Source: Liolophura sinensis (taxonomy: Eukaryota > Mollusca > Polyplacophora > Chitonida > Chitonidae). From it: a DNA stretch of 64,000 nt. Both the position numbers and the translations under genes were made by a program. Below the pieces are notes generated by a model. It made no database searches and was not told where the DNA came from. It worked only from the letters and a program-made list of their open reading frames with translations. This document shows, piece after piece, positions 46,292 through 58,064 of this stretch; positions within the stretch are counted from its first letter, which is position 1, and each line of letters starts with the position of its first letter. The stretch lies in NCBI RefSeq assembly GCF_032854445.1, contig NC_088298.1, positions 9,039,504 to 9,103,503 on the forward strand. Reading direction: 5' to 3'.

Positions 46292-46370
46292 AAATGAAAT
46301 ATAAACAACTGGCGAAAATATAAATAATTCGAACTCGCGACTGATGAACTGTGTATTACAGCACTGAGAA
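46292..46370 (+). repeat. 79-bp direct repeat, left copy
   Basis: AAATGAAATATAAACAACTG to GCACTGAGAA. It pairs with 48028..48106 at three differences by eye. The complement holds GCGAGTTCGAATT, like a tRNA B box. Confidence 0.92.
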
Positions 46371-46699
46371 TTATTTATTACATACACCGCACTGCTTGGC
46401 GCTATGCCAAGTGTACATTATCGTTGCCGTTAGATACCCCCCATCACGAGACAGAAGCGTTTGACCTCTGGACAGGTCTATTGTAGTTCTATGGGTGGAT
46501 AGAGGTTGTTGTTTACACTGAATAAAGCAGATGACAAATATAAACAAAGAAACAAATGGCTATTTTTTCTGTCGGAGCGAACGTTTATTTTAAAGAAGAA
46601 AAGTATCAGGTTACAGATAATTTAAAGCCCATAGGGACGTTTGAATGCTACACAAAAGAGATAATAATGGTTTCACGAAAAGTTTTTTTTTTTTAACAT

Positions 46700-47080
46700 A
46701 CGGACCTGATAATTCTTCCTCCGAGTCTTTCTTTCAGCGGCCTCTCCTAAACGTCCCAGGTGACCACAAACCATGGTATGGCAATCAACTTATGGGTCTA
46801 AAAAAGATCGGATCCCTGAAGTCTGATATTTCCCACGATACAAAACTTAGCCGCTTGTACACGAATCACTGCGTCCGGGCTACGACAGCCACAGTTCTTG
46901 CTGATGCCGGGGTTTCTGTGATGGACGTTATGTCTGTGACAGGCCACCGCAATGAATCCAGTGTAAGGGTACCTACGGAGTTATGTCACCAAACCGTCCG
47001 TTTCAAAACGCCGTGAAATCAGCATTATCCTGCATGCTTCAAGTGTTTTATCAGAAAATGCTGAAAGTGAAAATGCCGTT
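46700..47080 (+). mobile_element. Crypton-like tyrosine recombinase fragment
   Basis: PWYGNQLMGLKKIG, LYTNHCVRATTATVLADAG and MDVMSVTGHRNESSV match the C-terminal catalytic half of Crypton/DUF3504 tyrosine recombinases: the R of H-x-x-R sits in NHCVRATT and the second box is the TGHR. After ESSVR the homologous reading (YLRSYVT, KPSVSKRREIS) continues in another frame, so this copy carries a frameshift before the catalytic Tyr. Cryptons are DNA transposons; domesticated relatives exist in animal genes, but no exon structure is seen here. Confidence 0.75.
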
Positions 47081-48027
47081 GAGTGAAAACACTCCCATGT
47101 CAGTCACGCCACTCCCAGTGCAAATGCCCGACGCTGTCGACTGTAATGTTACACATAACAATAGCAATACAATCCAAATGGCAAAATTCCAGTTTTCAGT
47201 CACGCCTCAAAGTTTTGGAGGGCTGTCCAACAATGCAGCAATAAATAACAGTAGAGTTCACATCAACTTCACATCCTCTGGACTGCAGACTGGCCGCAGA
47301 TCGTCCTTTTCAACTCCCAATCCTTGTTTGACGTTTATCCAAGTTAAACTGTTGTTTTTTTTATCCACAATGTTCCGTCCGTTAATCATGTTTTCTCTCT
47401 GCGAACGCTATTGTCTGACTGCCGCCAATATATTGCCGTTGACCCAGATCTTCAAATTTGGTACATCACTCTGTCAGACAGAGTTTGGGAAAACTTTTGA
47501 CCTGCCCGAAACCTCGCTGCCAGCAACGAGCGACCTCCCCGGCTCACTGTCAGCGTTTGTCGCTGTTTGACACCGTGGGTGTCTTACCGAAGCTCACCCT
47601 GATAACAGCGTCTTAGCTGAAAGCAGGACAATATGAAAGCAACCCTGCAGATGTTTTACTTTATAGTGCTATATTTTATAGTCGGAATTGTTTTCGAGAA
47701 ACAAACGTATTCTTTTCATTATTCCATTCTAGTTGTGAAGCACGTCCGTAATACTTAGCATCGCATTTTAACACCCCCCTGTAAAACACATCATGGTTTC
47801 GTCTAGAATTAGGTCACGCCCCTTTAGAACGTTTGGGTGGACGAAAACAACGTGTCAGGGAAAGTGGGGGCGTTTTTTGCTGTTAATCTATACCGCAATG
47901 GCGTTTTTGTTATAATTACGAAAACATTTTGCTTCTACCAACTTCTAGGTATCAGGCTTATAAACTCTTCCACATCGATTTCATGTAAAACTACCGTTAG
48001 GCTACCCTGACGCGAACATTATTTCTT
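47081..48027 (+). other. Remainder between the direct repeats
   Basis: Frame 46983..47570 stays open for 195 codons but shows no domain after the recombinase part. Probably non-coding remainder of the element. Confidence 0.35.
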
Positions 48028-48106
48028 AAATGAAATATAAACAACTGGCGAAAATATAAATAATTCGAACCTGCGACTGATGAAGTGTGTATTACAGCAC
48101 TGAGAA
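48028..48106 (+). repeat. 79-bp direct repeat, right copy
   Basis: See 46292..46370. Confidence 0.92.
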
Positions 48107-49270
48107 AAAAAAACGTATGACGAAAAGCTGGTCACAACATCATGTGAATTACCTACTGATCATACAACTAAGTAGCATGACTGGCACTTTTTTTCGTTAC
48201 ATTGTATCATTGTTAGGAAATAAACTGTTTGCACCTCTTAACTCTGTTTTCACGTGCTCCATTGTAAACGAGAACAAGAGGCACGTGCTGCGGTCAATCG
48301 GATGGCCTCGGCTATTTTCGTGCTAGAATTAATAATAACCTTCGATTCTATTTCCAGCCAAAGGTGTATAGAACGTATTTTCCCGATAGCTGCGGATAAA
48401 ATACAGCTGCATTTTACCGTTTTTCCGAATATCCCTCCCCTGTCCGGGGCGTTCATCGATCAGTTCTAAAGACCCTTAGTATGTATTCGACATTTAAAAA
48501 AAAAAAACAAAAATCCTTGTAGCAGGTTGCCATGTAAGTCGACATATATTTAGATTCCAGCCAGCAACTTCTAAGCACCTTGCTGAGTACGTTATTACGC
48601 AATTGGCTTTATCTTAAGAAGACAGCCTTATGTCTTACGGCAAAATGCACTGTATCCTAAACCGCCATCAAATTTTACTCTGAAAAAAAAAAAAAAATAG
48701 GACTGTGCCATTACAGCGTTAAGTCGATGTACACGAGAGCAGGAAGTTACCCGGTGACAACCGATGTATACCGAGGTGTTTCCGATCGGCAATGAGTGCG
48801 GGACGGTGAACTGATAGCGCAACTAGACCACGTGATCCGGGTCACCACCACGTGGACGCTGTTCTGATCACAGTCCATAACAGCTAGGCTCTCCGACCGA
48901 GCAGTTGCCTATACACTGCGCTTATGCCTATACACGCTTAACCTCTATCCAGTAACGTGTGCTGTGAATCACCATTGTTTACGTGGATGTGGTATGATTT
49001 CTTAGTGAACACTAACATTTCTTGCATAGTTTGGAGCTGTATGTAGGCCTGCAAAACTGATGAATGCCGGAGCTGAGAAACCACCTCAACTAATAGGCAT
49101 CGTGTCCACAGCGACGACATTGTAAATCACTTGGGATCCCGGACCTTCTTGACGCAGGCCTAAAGCAGACCTTCACGTTCTGAGGACCACGTGGTTGATT
49201 GTGATAAAGATGTTCAGGCTACTGCAATTGATCAATTGATCAGTTGTTTGATGAGTTATTGGATTGTGAC
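48107..49270. other. Intergenic, no supported gene
   Basis: Higher GC than average. Open frames at 48250..48470 on both strands have no recognisable domain. Confidence 0.35.
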
Positions 49271-49279
49271 AGTATGCAA

Positions 49280-50012
49280 ACAGTGAATCAATTGTTCTAA
49301 CATTTGTTGGTACAAAGCGTAATACAGCCAGAGGATCAGTTGTTCTTGTTTACTTGTACAGTACACTACAAGCAGAGAGTTAGCTGTTCTAATAATTACT
49401 GGTACAGAGCGCTACAAGCAGAGAGTCAGCTGTTCTAATAATTACTGGTACATGACGCTACAAGCAGGCAATCAACTGTTATAATAATTGCTGGTAACAG
49501 GACACTGCAAGGAGAGAGTCAGCTATTCCAATAATTGCTGGTAACAAGACGCTATAAGCCGGCAATCAAATGTTCTAATAATTGCTGGTAACAGGACACT
49601 GCAACCAGAGGATCAGTTGTTCTAATAATTACCGGTTCAGGAGGCTACAAGCAGGGGATCAGTTGTTTTAATAATTACTGGAACAGGACGCTATGTGCAG
49701 AGGATCAGTTGTTCTAATAATTACTGGTACAGAACGCTATGTGCAGAGGATTAGTTGTTCTAATAATTACTGGTACAGGACTCTATAAGCAGAGGATCAG
49801 TTGCTCTAATATTTGCTGGTACAGGACTCTATAAGCAGAGGATCAGTTGTTCTAATAATTACTGGTACAGGACTCTACAAGCAGAGAATCAGACAATCTA
49901 ACAGCTGTTGGTACAGGATGCTACAAGCAGACGATCAACTATTCTAAGAATTTACTTATACAGGACGCTACCAGCAGAGGGTCACCTGTTCTAATAATTA
50001 CTGGTATACAGG
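49280..50012 (+). repeat. 46-bp tandem array, about 16 diverged copies
   Basis: Unit roughly GGATCAGTTGTTCTAATAAT, TACTGGTACAGGACGCTA, CAAGCAGA. Lies 0.9 kb upstream of the UNC-93 start; shorter relatives continue to about 50200 (ACAGGACAxTACAATCA). Confidence 0.9.
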
Positions 50013-50871
50013 ACACCATCCGTTTTATTGTTTACATAGGACCGTCTGATCATAGGGTCATTCATTTTTATTGCATATACAGGACAGTACAATCATATAC
50101 AGGACAATGCAACCAAAAGATCGTCGATTTTAAGTGTGGGAGCAGGCCAATCAAAGGATCGACAATTTTTATTGCAAATACAGGACCCTAAAAATCAAGG
50201 TCACCCCCTTCTTATTCGTTCTTCTCACTGACCTTGCATGGATGTGTTTACAGTAAAGATCATCCGTAAGAATATATAGTGACAAGGGTGACAATATTTT
50301 CCTAGTCTGACATGACGTTATCTCGTTCTTAGTAGCCAGATTTCAACCAAGACATTTTTTACAGCTGGAATCAACTCAGTCGATACAAACAGAAACCACT
50401 TTAATCAGAATACAATTTTTTTCTGATCTGAGATCCGTGATCTGCGTGTTGCACTACTTCTGTAGCATCAGACCAAGCTGTTGTTGGTGGGTAGCCGTTT
50501 TAGTAACATATTGCAACTGAATAACGATTCCTTTGTCTCCAGTTGACGGGAATCAAGCGGTTAGCTTTGCTTGACCACACGGCTGTCATTAAAGAAGCGA
50601 TGCTTCCATCTTCAGCGCTCCAAGCCAAGGGTGTAATGTTCGCTACTGAAAAAAGCACAAACAAACGATGAAGTGTTTCTGACGTTCTGTGAACTGCATT
50701 TAAGAACAGATTCACGATCCCAGCGAGGAACGATTTCAATAGACGTTATAATATTTCTCGACATTTAACGCCTGACGGCGCATGTATAAGTCATTCTCGA
50801 ATACGTGGAGTAAGTGACGAATGTGAGGAAACGTGCAAACACACAGTAAGAACATTCTAACATCACTGTGA
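50013..50871. other. Upstream flank of the UNC-93 gene
   Basis: Should hold the promoter and 5' UTR; no TATA box or first exon could be fixed. Confidence 0.35.
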
Positions 50872-51726
50872 ATGATCATGGAATCCTCGAACAGAAAGAA
50901 ACAGGCGTTTAAGAGCCTTCTGTTCTTGTCAGTATCTTTTCAGATCGTCTTCACGGCTTACATGGCCCTGCAGAATCTTCAGAGTAGCCTGAACCAAGAA
51001 GCAGGGCTGGGAACTGTCTCTCTTAGCGCCCTGTACGCTTGTATCATTCTGTCGGGAACGCTGGCGCCTGTTTGTATCTCCAAGATCGGTGCCAAGTGGT
51101 CGCTGGTGGCGGCCTGGGTCAGCCACTGTTTGTACACAGGCGCCAATTTCTACCCGCGTTGGGCGACGCTGGTTCCGGCATCAGTCCTGGTGGGCGCACT
51201 CGCCGGGCCTCTCTGGACCTCACAGTCCGTGTATTTAACGCACCAAGCTTACGTCTACGCCGACGCCAGCGGAGAGGCTTCATCTGCGGTCCTCAGCAAG
51301 TTCAACGGCATTTTCTTTACGCTGTTCGAAACGACGCAAATTACTGGAAACCTCATCTCCTCTCTCGTGTTGAAGGAGCAGCCTGACCCAGGTGACGCCT
51401 ACAACGTCACGTCCGCGAACGTTACACTGACGTGTGGCGCTGACGACTGTCCAACGTCGGCTAACGCCACCGCTATCGAGGAGCCGCCAACATACGTAGT
51501 GTACACCTTACTGGGAGTTTTTCTGGCTTTGGACATCATAGGACTCGTCATGACTATCGCCTTCCTGCCGTCTCTTAACCGGAAGCCACCAAAAGAAGAG
51601 CTCAGCGTCCTGAAATCGGCATTGTCCTGTGGTAAATTACTGACGGATAGTAAAATGTTCCTACTAGTTCCCTTGATATCATTCATGGCAATGGAACAAG
51701 GGATTCTCTGGTCAGAATTCACAAAG
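50872..51726 (+). CDS. unc93a-like: UNC-93 exon 1
   Basis: 285 codons from ATG to TTCACAAAG|gtaagt. Encodes the first six or seven membrane segments, including LTHQAYVYADASGE and FNGIFFTLFETTQITGNLIS, both typical of UNC93A proteins. Confidence 0.95.
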
Positions 51727-54700
51727 GTAAGTGTCTGTATGATATCCCTGGTCTCTAGCATTGTTCCCCTGATATCATTCATGGCAATGAAACAAACGAT
51801 TCTCTGGTCAGAATTCACAAAGGTACGTGTCAGTATGATATCACTGGTCTGTCATTGTTCCTCTGATATCATTTATGACATTGACGAAGGCCATCCTGTT
51901 GTGAGAATTCACCAAGATAGGCGTCTCTCTGATATCACTGGTCTGTCGTTGTTCCTCTGATATCATTTGTGACAATGGCCATTTTTGCAATGTGTATGAT
52001 GATAATGTGACGACATCAGTACCTATTGGCGGACCGTCTAGCATTTTTTTAAACACATCGGTACTTGTGTTCACCAGATGACATCAGTTAAAGGAATACA
52101 ATTCTGATTGGCTGGTGTGAGAGATAGGCATGACCAAGGCTGCAGGGCCTAACCCCGGAAACCCTGTCTTCACTGCCAACCAGTCAGCGTCGATTAGTGT
52201 CATTAGAAGCTAACTTAATTTTATGGCGCAAATCGTCACATTTTATTTGGTTTTATTTGCTGAGAGAAAACACATATAGTTTTGAAAAATTTTTTTTCAA
52301 CAGTCATACATCAGCTGTGCCTTGGGTGTCGGCATGGTTGGATACATCATGGCGGCTTACGGAGGCTCCACGACTATCTTCGCCTTCCTCTTTAGCCGAT
52401 TGGCTGAATGCACCGGACGTTACGTCATGTTTGGCCTCGCGGGCTCCGTCAACATGGCGATCCTCGTGCTGTTGTTGTACTGGCAGCCGACGTCTGACGC
52501 CATTCCCATTTATTTCGTCCTGGTGATCGTATGGGGCTTGGCAGAAGGAATATGGCAGACACAGTCCAACGGTAAGAAAACAGTTTTTGAAAATAAAAAA
52601 ATAGTTTTGCTAACATAGACGCCCGCGCTCGTTTGGCCGATTACATGGCTGTTTGTGTGGTCGTACATGAATGTCGTGGGAAGTTACGATTCTTCCACTA
52701 ATATGACAAGTTACAAGATGACCAGTTACGCGATTTCCGTTTTCATCCACTCATAAAACTGAAGACGTGAAATATTCTTGAGGTGGACATTAAACATGCA
52801 CCAGTCGAATAAATAAGTAAACATATTTAACGTGTTACATAATATAGCAGGATGATATGTAATATGTTAATATATTTACATATATTTAATTATTCATGTA
52901 ATATTATGTAAGTAATTCTTATTGCCGTGACTATGATGTCAAATTACATAGTCATACTAAAATTTTAAAAAAACCCGATTGAGTCACACCTAAGACTTGA
53001 AAAGAGAAGACTTTTCCTCGCTTGGCGTTCAGCATAATGGGGATAGTACAACTCCTCGTTGACACCTCAGTATAATGGCTCGGGCGGGGCGTCTCAGTGA
53101 AGAAGCACTGGGTGAAAGAGCGGTGGAAATCCGTCCTGAAACAAGGAGAAACATTACACGCAGTCTAAGGATTCCATCGTTGTCATATGACTGAAAATTG
53201 TTAAGTACGACGTTAAGGGCTCACTCACTTGCTAAAAAAAACGATGGGGGAGGAACCGGATAACCAAGCGTAAACCACCTACCTTTGTCAAGCTAATGGA
53301 GAACTTTCTTACATGTGACATACAGCTATATTGCACGCCATATTAATGGAAGATAAGTGGCCTTCAGCGATCGTAAGAGCGTCGCTTATGTACGTATATA
53401 TGTATTGTCACGAAGGCCTCTCACAAACAGTGAGAGCGGGAGACGACGACACGTGGGGTCGGTATATGACTAGTGCTAGGTAAGTTAATGTTTATAATGA
53501 TACCTATTTTTTGTATTATTTCAGACAAATGTTCATGTTAGGTTATAGGCACACAGAGATACAAAGTTATGGAACTTTGACAGCTGTGGACTGTTTATTA
53601 CATATTCAGTTACACAGATAACATTTCGTGGTATTTGGAAGGTAAAGGAGAGTACACACGAATGTCAGAATCACACAGCCTTTATACAAGTCACTATACG
53701 CCGAATCAGCATTTAAAGGTGGTTTCGCCCTGAGATAATGCTGATCTCGTAAAGTAACGCTGCTATAAGACGTGATTTTACGGTAGCTGCTAACGATACT
53801 ATTGAGTCGACAGACGAGCGAGATGTGTATTCAGTGTAGAGAATACCGTTATATCACGGCTTTTAGCTGCGTTTGTATGCGCAACTCATTACCCTGTCTC
53901 TTTCAAACCTGCATGAACTCGCTAGACTCCTGAAATGTCAACTGGGCTTAATTTTGCAACCCTCATTTCTGCTCTTTATAAGGAGTACAGAATTTTAAGT
54001 GTTAGTTCAAATAAATATGAATTTCATATATAACCAAAATATTGCTCTCATAATGCATACACAGTTTGAAAGTGATATTCAGCATTGACTTCTTTCTTAC
54101 TTTCTTTATTTATTTCACTGGAGTTTTACACCGTACTCAAGAATATTTCACTTGTACGACGGTGGGGCAAACCCAGGACTATAATAGATGTTGATGAATT
54201 ACTGTATTTATTTATTTATTTGATTAGTGTTTTACGCCGCAGTCAAGAGTGTTTCACTTATACGTCGGTGGCTAGCATTATGGTGGGAGGAAAATTTACA
54301 CAGCCCGGGGGAATCTCAGGACCATCCGCAGCTTGCTGGCAGACCTCCCCACGTACGGCCGGAGTGGAAGCCAACATGAGCTGGACTTGAACTCACAGCG
54401 ACCGCATTGTTGAGAGGTACCTGGGTCATAACGCTGCGCTAGCGAGCTAACCAACTGAGTCACGGAGCCCCACTGTACTACTGTAACAAAGAAAAAAAAT
54501 GCACATCCCCCTTTCCCCAAGTAGAGTGCCCCCTCAACACCCTCACCCAATCCCCACCCTCCACCCGTTCAGACTCCTGCGTTATTTTGTAAGAAATCCC
54601 CTTCGGCAGATGTATTGTTAATCACGCGCACAGTGTCCTATAATGAAGCACCCCGAGCGTGTAAAAACAGTCAGATTAAAACGTTCATATTTCCTATCTC

Positions 54701-55767
54701 AGAATAGTCATTTAATAACTACGGACAGAGCAATCAGAACAGCAATATTAACACATATTTCATTGCCGGTAGCAGATGAATAAAACCCGAGTTAGAATTA
54801 CAAGTGCAGGCTTTCAGACTGGGCACGTGACAATGATGATATTGTTTACTAAGTCATAGACAGGTTATATCAGTGTAAAACTCTTATCACGCAAATATCA
54901 ACATTTTGTCGCCTGCTGTCGCTCTGTAATGTGGTGAAAGGTCTGGGCCGGTTGAAATATCAGGGCATGCGCATTGGAAACCTGATACTTCTCACCATGG
55001 TAACGCGTGATAAAATCGAGCCGAGCTTTTGAATCGTATACTAGTTATGCATTCGATTCTCTTCACCTTTACCATGAAAATGTCCGAGGGCATGTGCATG
55101 TATATGCATGTGTTAAGTGGCGAAAGGAAAATATGTATGAGCTATTATTGTTGTTGATGGTACAGGCCAAGTAGATTCAAGCATAAATGCTATAATAATC
55201 CAGATATTGCCCTGCTGATGACGTCACGACTGATGACGTCACGACTGATGACGTCATAACTGGAGGCTATAGGCATAATTTCCGGACTCACCACTGGGAT
55301 AACTGTAGATTAAACCCAAGAAGCTTTTCTGTACCAGTGTATGTTTGGACTGTATGTATAAAGAGAATAAAAAGTACTTATCCTTTAATCTGATTTTTAA
55401 TTTGTTTGCTCATTCGTTCCTTTAATTTTATCTTCCACTTCCATTCTTGTTTTTCTCAGCCTTGGTAGCGCTGGTGTTTCATGAGTCTCCAGACCCCGCC
55501 TTCGCCAACTACCACACGTGGAAAGCCGTAGGTTTCACGGTGACCTTCGCATACAGTAGCTTCCTCTGTGTCTCCACCAAGCTCTACGTCGGTATTGGAT
55601 TACTCGCCCTTGGAATGCTGTGCTACGTCATCGTGGAAGTGAAACTGAAAGTAGGTCAATCCTCTGAAGGTTCTTACGAAGTCCCTTCCACAGACGATGT
55701 CAAGAGTGACTCCAAAGCAAGCTACGAGTCGCAGAAAAACAAAGCTTTGCTTAAGAATAGGTCTTGA
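50872..55767 (+). CDS. unc93a-like: UNC-93-family multi-pass membrane protein (UNC93A-like)
   Basis: Three exons, 50872..51726, 52304..52571 and 55460..55767, join in phase 0 and 1 to give 1431 bases and 476 residues, close to the length of vertebrate UNC93A. UNC-93 proteins are major-facilitator-fold membrane proteins; worm UNC-93 regulates a two-pore K+ channel and UNC93B1 carries Toll-like receptors. Diagnostic stretches are WSEFTKSYISCALGVGMVGY, IVWGLAEGIWQTQSN and AFANYHTWKAVGF. About eleven to twelve hydrophobic segments; the loop near residues 185-205 has sequons NVT and NAT and two cysteines. The C-tail is polar and Ser-rich. Two ATGs lie at residues 1 and 3. The exon 1 donor region is tandemly duplicated in the intron. 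Confidence 0.95.
51667..51975 (+). repeat. Tandem duplication of exon 1 end and splice donor
   Basis: Copies begin GTTCC at 51667, 51763, 51857 and 51951 (steps 96, 94, 94). The first is coding; the second keeps the coding frame and has its own donor CACAAAG|gtacgt at 51823; the third and fourth have lost the donor. Confidence 0.93.
52304..52571 (+). CDS. unc93a-like: UNC-93 exon 2
   Basis: 268 bases, acceptor tttttttcaacag, donor CCAACG|gtaaga, phase 0 to 1. Encodes three to four membrane segments and the family motif WGLAEGIWQTQSN. Confidence 0.95.
52741..52818 (+). mobile_element. SINE-A tail, degenerate
   Basis: GTGAAATATTCTTGAGGTGG and CCAGTCGAATAAATAAG in the UNC-93 intron 2. Confidence 0.6.
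52977..53232 (+). mobile_element. SINE-B2 copy in UNC-93 intron 2
   Basis: GAGTCACACCTAAGACTTGA, CTCGCTTGGCGTTCAGCATA, TATAATGGCTCGGGCGGGGC, CATATGACTGAAAATTGTTA and TCACTCACTTGC. Confidence 0.88.
53233..54100 (+). other. UNC-93 intron 2, middle part
   Basis: No exon or clear repeat recognised. Confidence 0.4.
54101..54474 (-). mobile_element. Two adjacent SINE-A copies in UNC-93 intron 2
   Basis: 54101..54165 is a tail-side remnant; 54208..54474 is nearly complete, tail to head (GCTAACCAACTGAGTCACGG). Confidence 0.9.
54475..55205 (+). other. UNC-93 intron 2, distal part
   Basis: No exon seen. Confidence 0.4.
55219..55256 (+). promoter_or_regulatory. Three CRE palindromes in a row
   Basis: TGACGTCA at 55219..55226, 55234..55241 and 55249..55256, spaced exactly 15 bp inside a CTGATGACGTCACGA repeat. 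This is the full CREB/ATF consensus. It lies 200 bases before UNC-93 exon 3 and may be an intronic enhancer or just a short tandem repeat. Confidence 0.55.
55460..55767 (+). CDS. unc93a-like: UNC-93 exon 3, C terminus
   Basis: 308 bases, acceptor tttttctcag, phase 1, stop TGA at 55765. Encodes AFANYHTWKAVGF, two last membrane segments (FTVTFAYSSFLCVSTKLYVG; GIGLLALGMLCYVIVEV) and a Ser/Lys-rich tail. Confidence 0.95.
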
Positions 55768-55879
55768 TGAGGTGCATTCAGTTGTCAGGAGTAATAAGGT
55801 CGGTGCCTTGTGTTTTTGTAAGCCTATCGTCTTATGTTTTTTGCGCATCGTCGGTTGAGTTGAGACCCATGGTAGGATG

Positions 55880-56056
55880 GGTTATCCCTATGTACATATA
55901 TATCACGTACGTGGTATTTAACAACATAGATGGCGCTATTATCCCTATGTACATATCTATCACGTACGTGGTATGTAACAACATAGATGGCGCTGGTTGC
56001 CCAGTGTAACCGTCTATCTGGTATGTCATGTGTAACATCATAGATGGCGCCTCTTG
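55880..56056 (+). repeat. 57-bp tandem repeat in the UNC-93 3' flank
   Basis: ATCCCTATGTACATAT, ATCACGTACGTGGTAT and AACAACATAGATGGCGCT repeated twice closely and once diverged; likely in the 3' UTR. Confidence 0.9.
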
Positions 56057-56246
56057 TAACATGAGATCTTTACATATTAACGGGAAAGACGTAATCGTCC
56101 GTTACTTTTGAATCACAATCTGATCGGTTAGGGTCTGTAACGCTCGTCATTTTCAAACTGTATCTAATACCGCTTAACCTGGGGCTAGGGGCCGTAAAGG
56201 TAGCCATGTTAATTACATCAGCATGATGCCTTTATGAACAGTTGCA

Positions 56247-56252
56247 ATTAAA
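56247..56252 (+). terminator. Possible UNC-93 polyadenylation signal
   Basis: ATTAAA about 480 bases after the stop; weak evidence alone. Confidence 0.25.
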
Positions 56253-56259
56253 GTGCGAC

Positions 56260-57715
56260 TGAGATACTTGTTTAATTGTTATTTGACATGGAACTCATTC
56301 ACGGACTACGAATTTGAACTATGATATGGAATTCATGCCTGGAATATTCATTGTCTGCCCGGCATCATTGAAAACTGATGACCGCTTCTCTCTTGTGTGT
56401 TACCGGCCTTATTTCTTATTTATATAATTTCTTACATACCTTTGTCTTTGGGAGTTAGTGTTAAACGTTGTTTTGGAAATGGATCTTGCGATTATCGACT
56501 TGGAACGCCCTTTATGGACTACGAATGGTATAGGAATGTCGGACTTGACGCTTATATTTACACAGTGGTAGATGTGTTTTGTCACGTCGGCGGATGCGTT
56601 TTTCTACACTGCTCGACTTTTCTCCACTTCCTGTGAAATTAGTCCAACACATTTTTTGTTGTATCGCCTTATGCACTTTTGCGCATTGCTGGATGTGTTC
56701 TGACACATTGGTATGTGCGTTCTGACACATTGGTAGATGCGTTTTGCCACCTCGGCGAATACGTTTTTCTACACTGTTCAACTTTTCTCCACTTCAGATT
56801 AATCAAATGTATTTGAGTAAGTCACAAACACACGTAACTATATGCACATTCAAAACTGAAATGTTATATGCAATGTTAAATACAGCATTTTATCTGTTGT
56901 GGAGAAGGGAAAGCGTTTGCAACGTTACCTTAACACTTTAAAATGTTAAATGATCACTTTAAGGTGTTTATGTCCGCAATTTATAGTTTCTTTCACATTA
57001 AAAATCTTTAAAAAAAAATGCAATCTGAGTTGCAAACAATCATTTTACGGCTTAGCATTTTTAGATGTTAGTAGTCACCTCTAACAGCATTTAACACGTT
57101 GTATTTTTGTTAAACAATTAAAAAATTCTAAATATCCGTGTTTTAAGTGTACGGCCCCCTCCTGACCGAGTTGCGCGCATATTGCCCCAGGAGGATTAAC
57201 GGCCCTGGGTTATGGGACCAGTATAGATATAGGTGTGTTAGCTACCTAGCTGGTGGGCGGAGTCTGTTATACCTCAGACCATTTTGGGCTCAAGTTGGAC
57301 CAAAACTTTTTTACAGAGAACATTATTGGAAGATGAATGCTCAATCTTGGCTGAAATTGTACTATTTTTCCACGGCATATATAAAGAATCGGAGATTAAG
57401 ATTTAGTGAATATATTTAAGAGTTTAATTTGGATTACAATTTTAGGCTATGGGACTGAAATCGTTTTTTGAACGGGACTGAGTATATGGTCTCCACCGCC
57501 TATAAGGACACCATGGCTATCTGTGGTACACGCAGTACCCTCAAATACGGGATATTAATGATAGTCAAATAAATAAATAAATAAATAAATATATTTACGT
57601 CGACCTCACGGCTATAGCATGGGGAGTAAAATCAAAGCAGCGACAATACTGTGATAGTTGGCAGTTTGTCATGCGTAACCGGTGAAATCTCGTACGAGGG
57701 GAAGATATGCAAGCC
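56260..57715. other. Intergenic, no supported gene
   Basis: A small frame at 56397..56636 opens with a hydrophobic leader, but its end lies in a local repeat (GCGTTTTTCTACACTG at 56595 and 56762). Nothing recognisable in 57147..57419. Confidence 0.35.
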
Positions 57716-57832
57716 ACATGCTGATGGTTGTGGGTTTTCCCCGCGTTCTGCTCCAGTCCCTTCCATCATAAAGCTGGCCGCCGTCGTATAAGTGAAATAT
57801 TCCTGAGTATGCAACGTAAAACACCAATCAAA

Positions 57833-57863
<31 letters not shown>

Positions 57864-57864
57864 A
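57716..57864 (+). mobile_element. SINE-A, 5'-truncated
   Basis: CACATGCTGATGGTTGTGGG through AACACCAATCAAATAAATA and a long AAAT tail. Confidence 0.85.
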
Positions 57865-57945
57865 GTGCATGTATGTATTCTATGATATTAAAAGTTTTGT
57901 GAATTATTTTCTGTTGAAAGACCCCGTGGCCTACGTCCATTTTTA

Positions 57946-58052
57946 TTTATTTATTTTATTTATTTGATTGGTGTTTTACGCCGTACTCAAGAATATTTCA
58001 CTTATACGACGGCGGCCAGCATTATGGCGGAAGGAAACCGGGCACAGCCCGG
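57946..58052 (-). mobile_element. SINE-A, strongly 5'-truncated with target-site duplication
   Basis: Only 107 bp, near-consensus; CGTCCATTTTTA at 57934..57945 and 58053..58064. Confidence 0.9.
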
Positions 58053-58064
58053 CGTCCATTTTTA

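Noticed and set aside
46983-47570. 195-codon protein after the recombinase fragment
   Set aside because: Opens in the shifted frame within recombinase sequence and has no domain of its own.
56397-56636. Small secreted protein with leader peptide
   Set aside because: The second half lies in a local repeat and no homology is recognisable.
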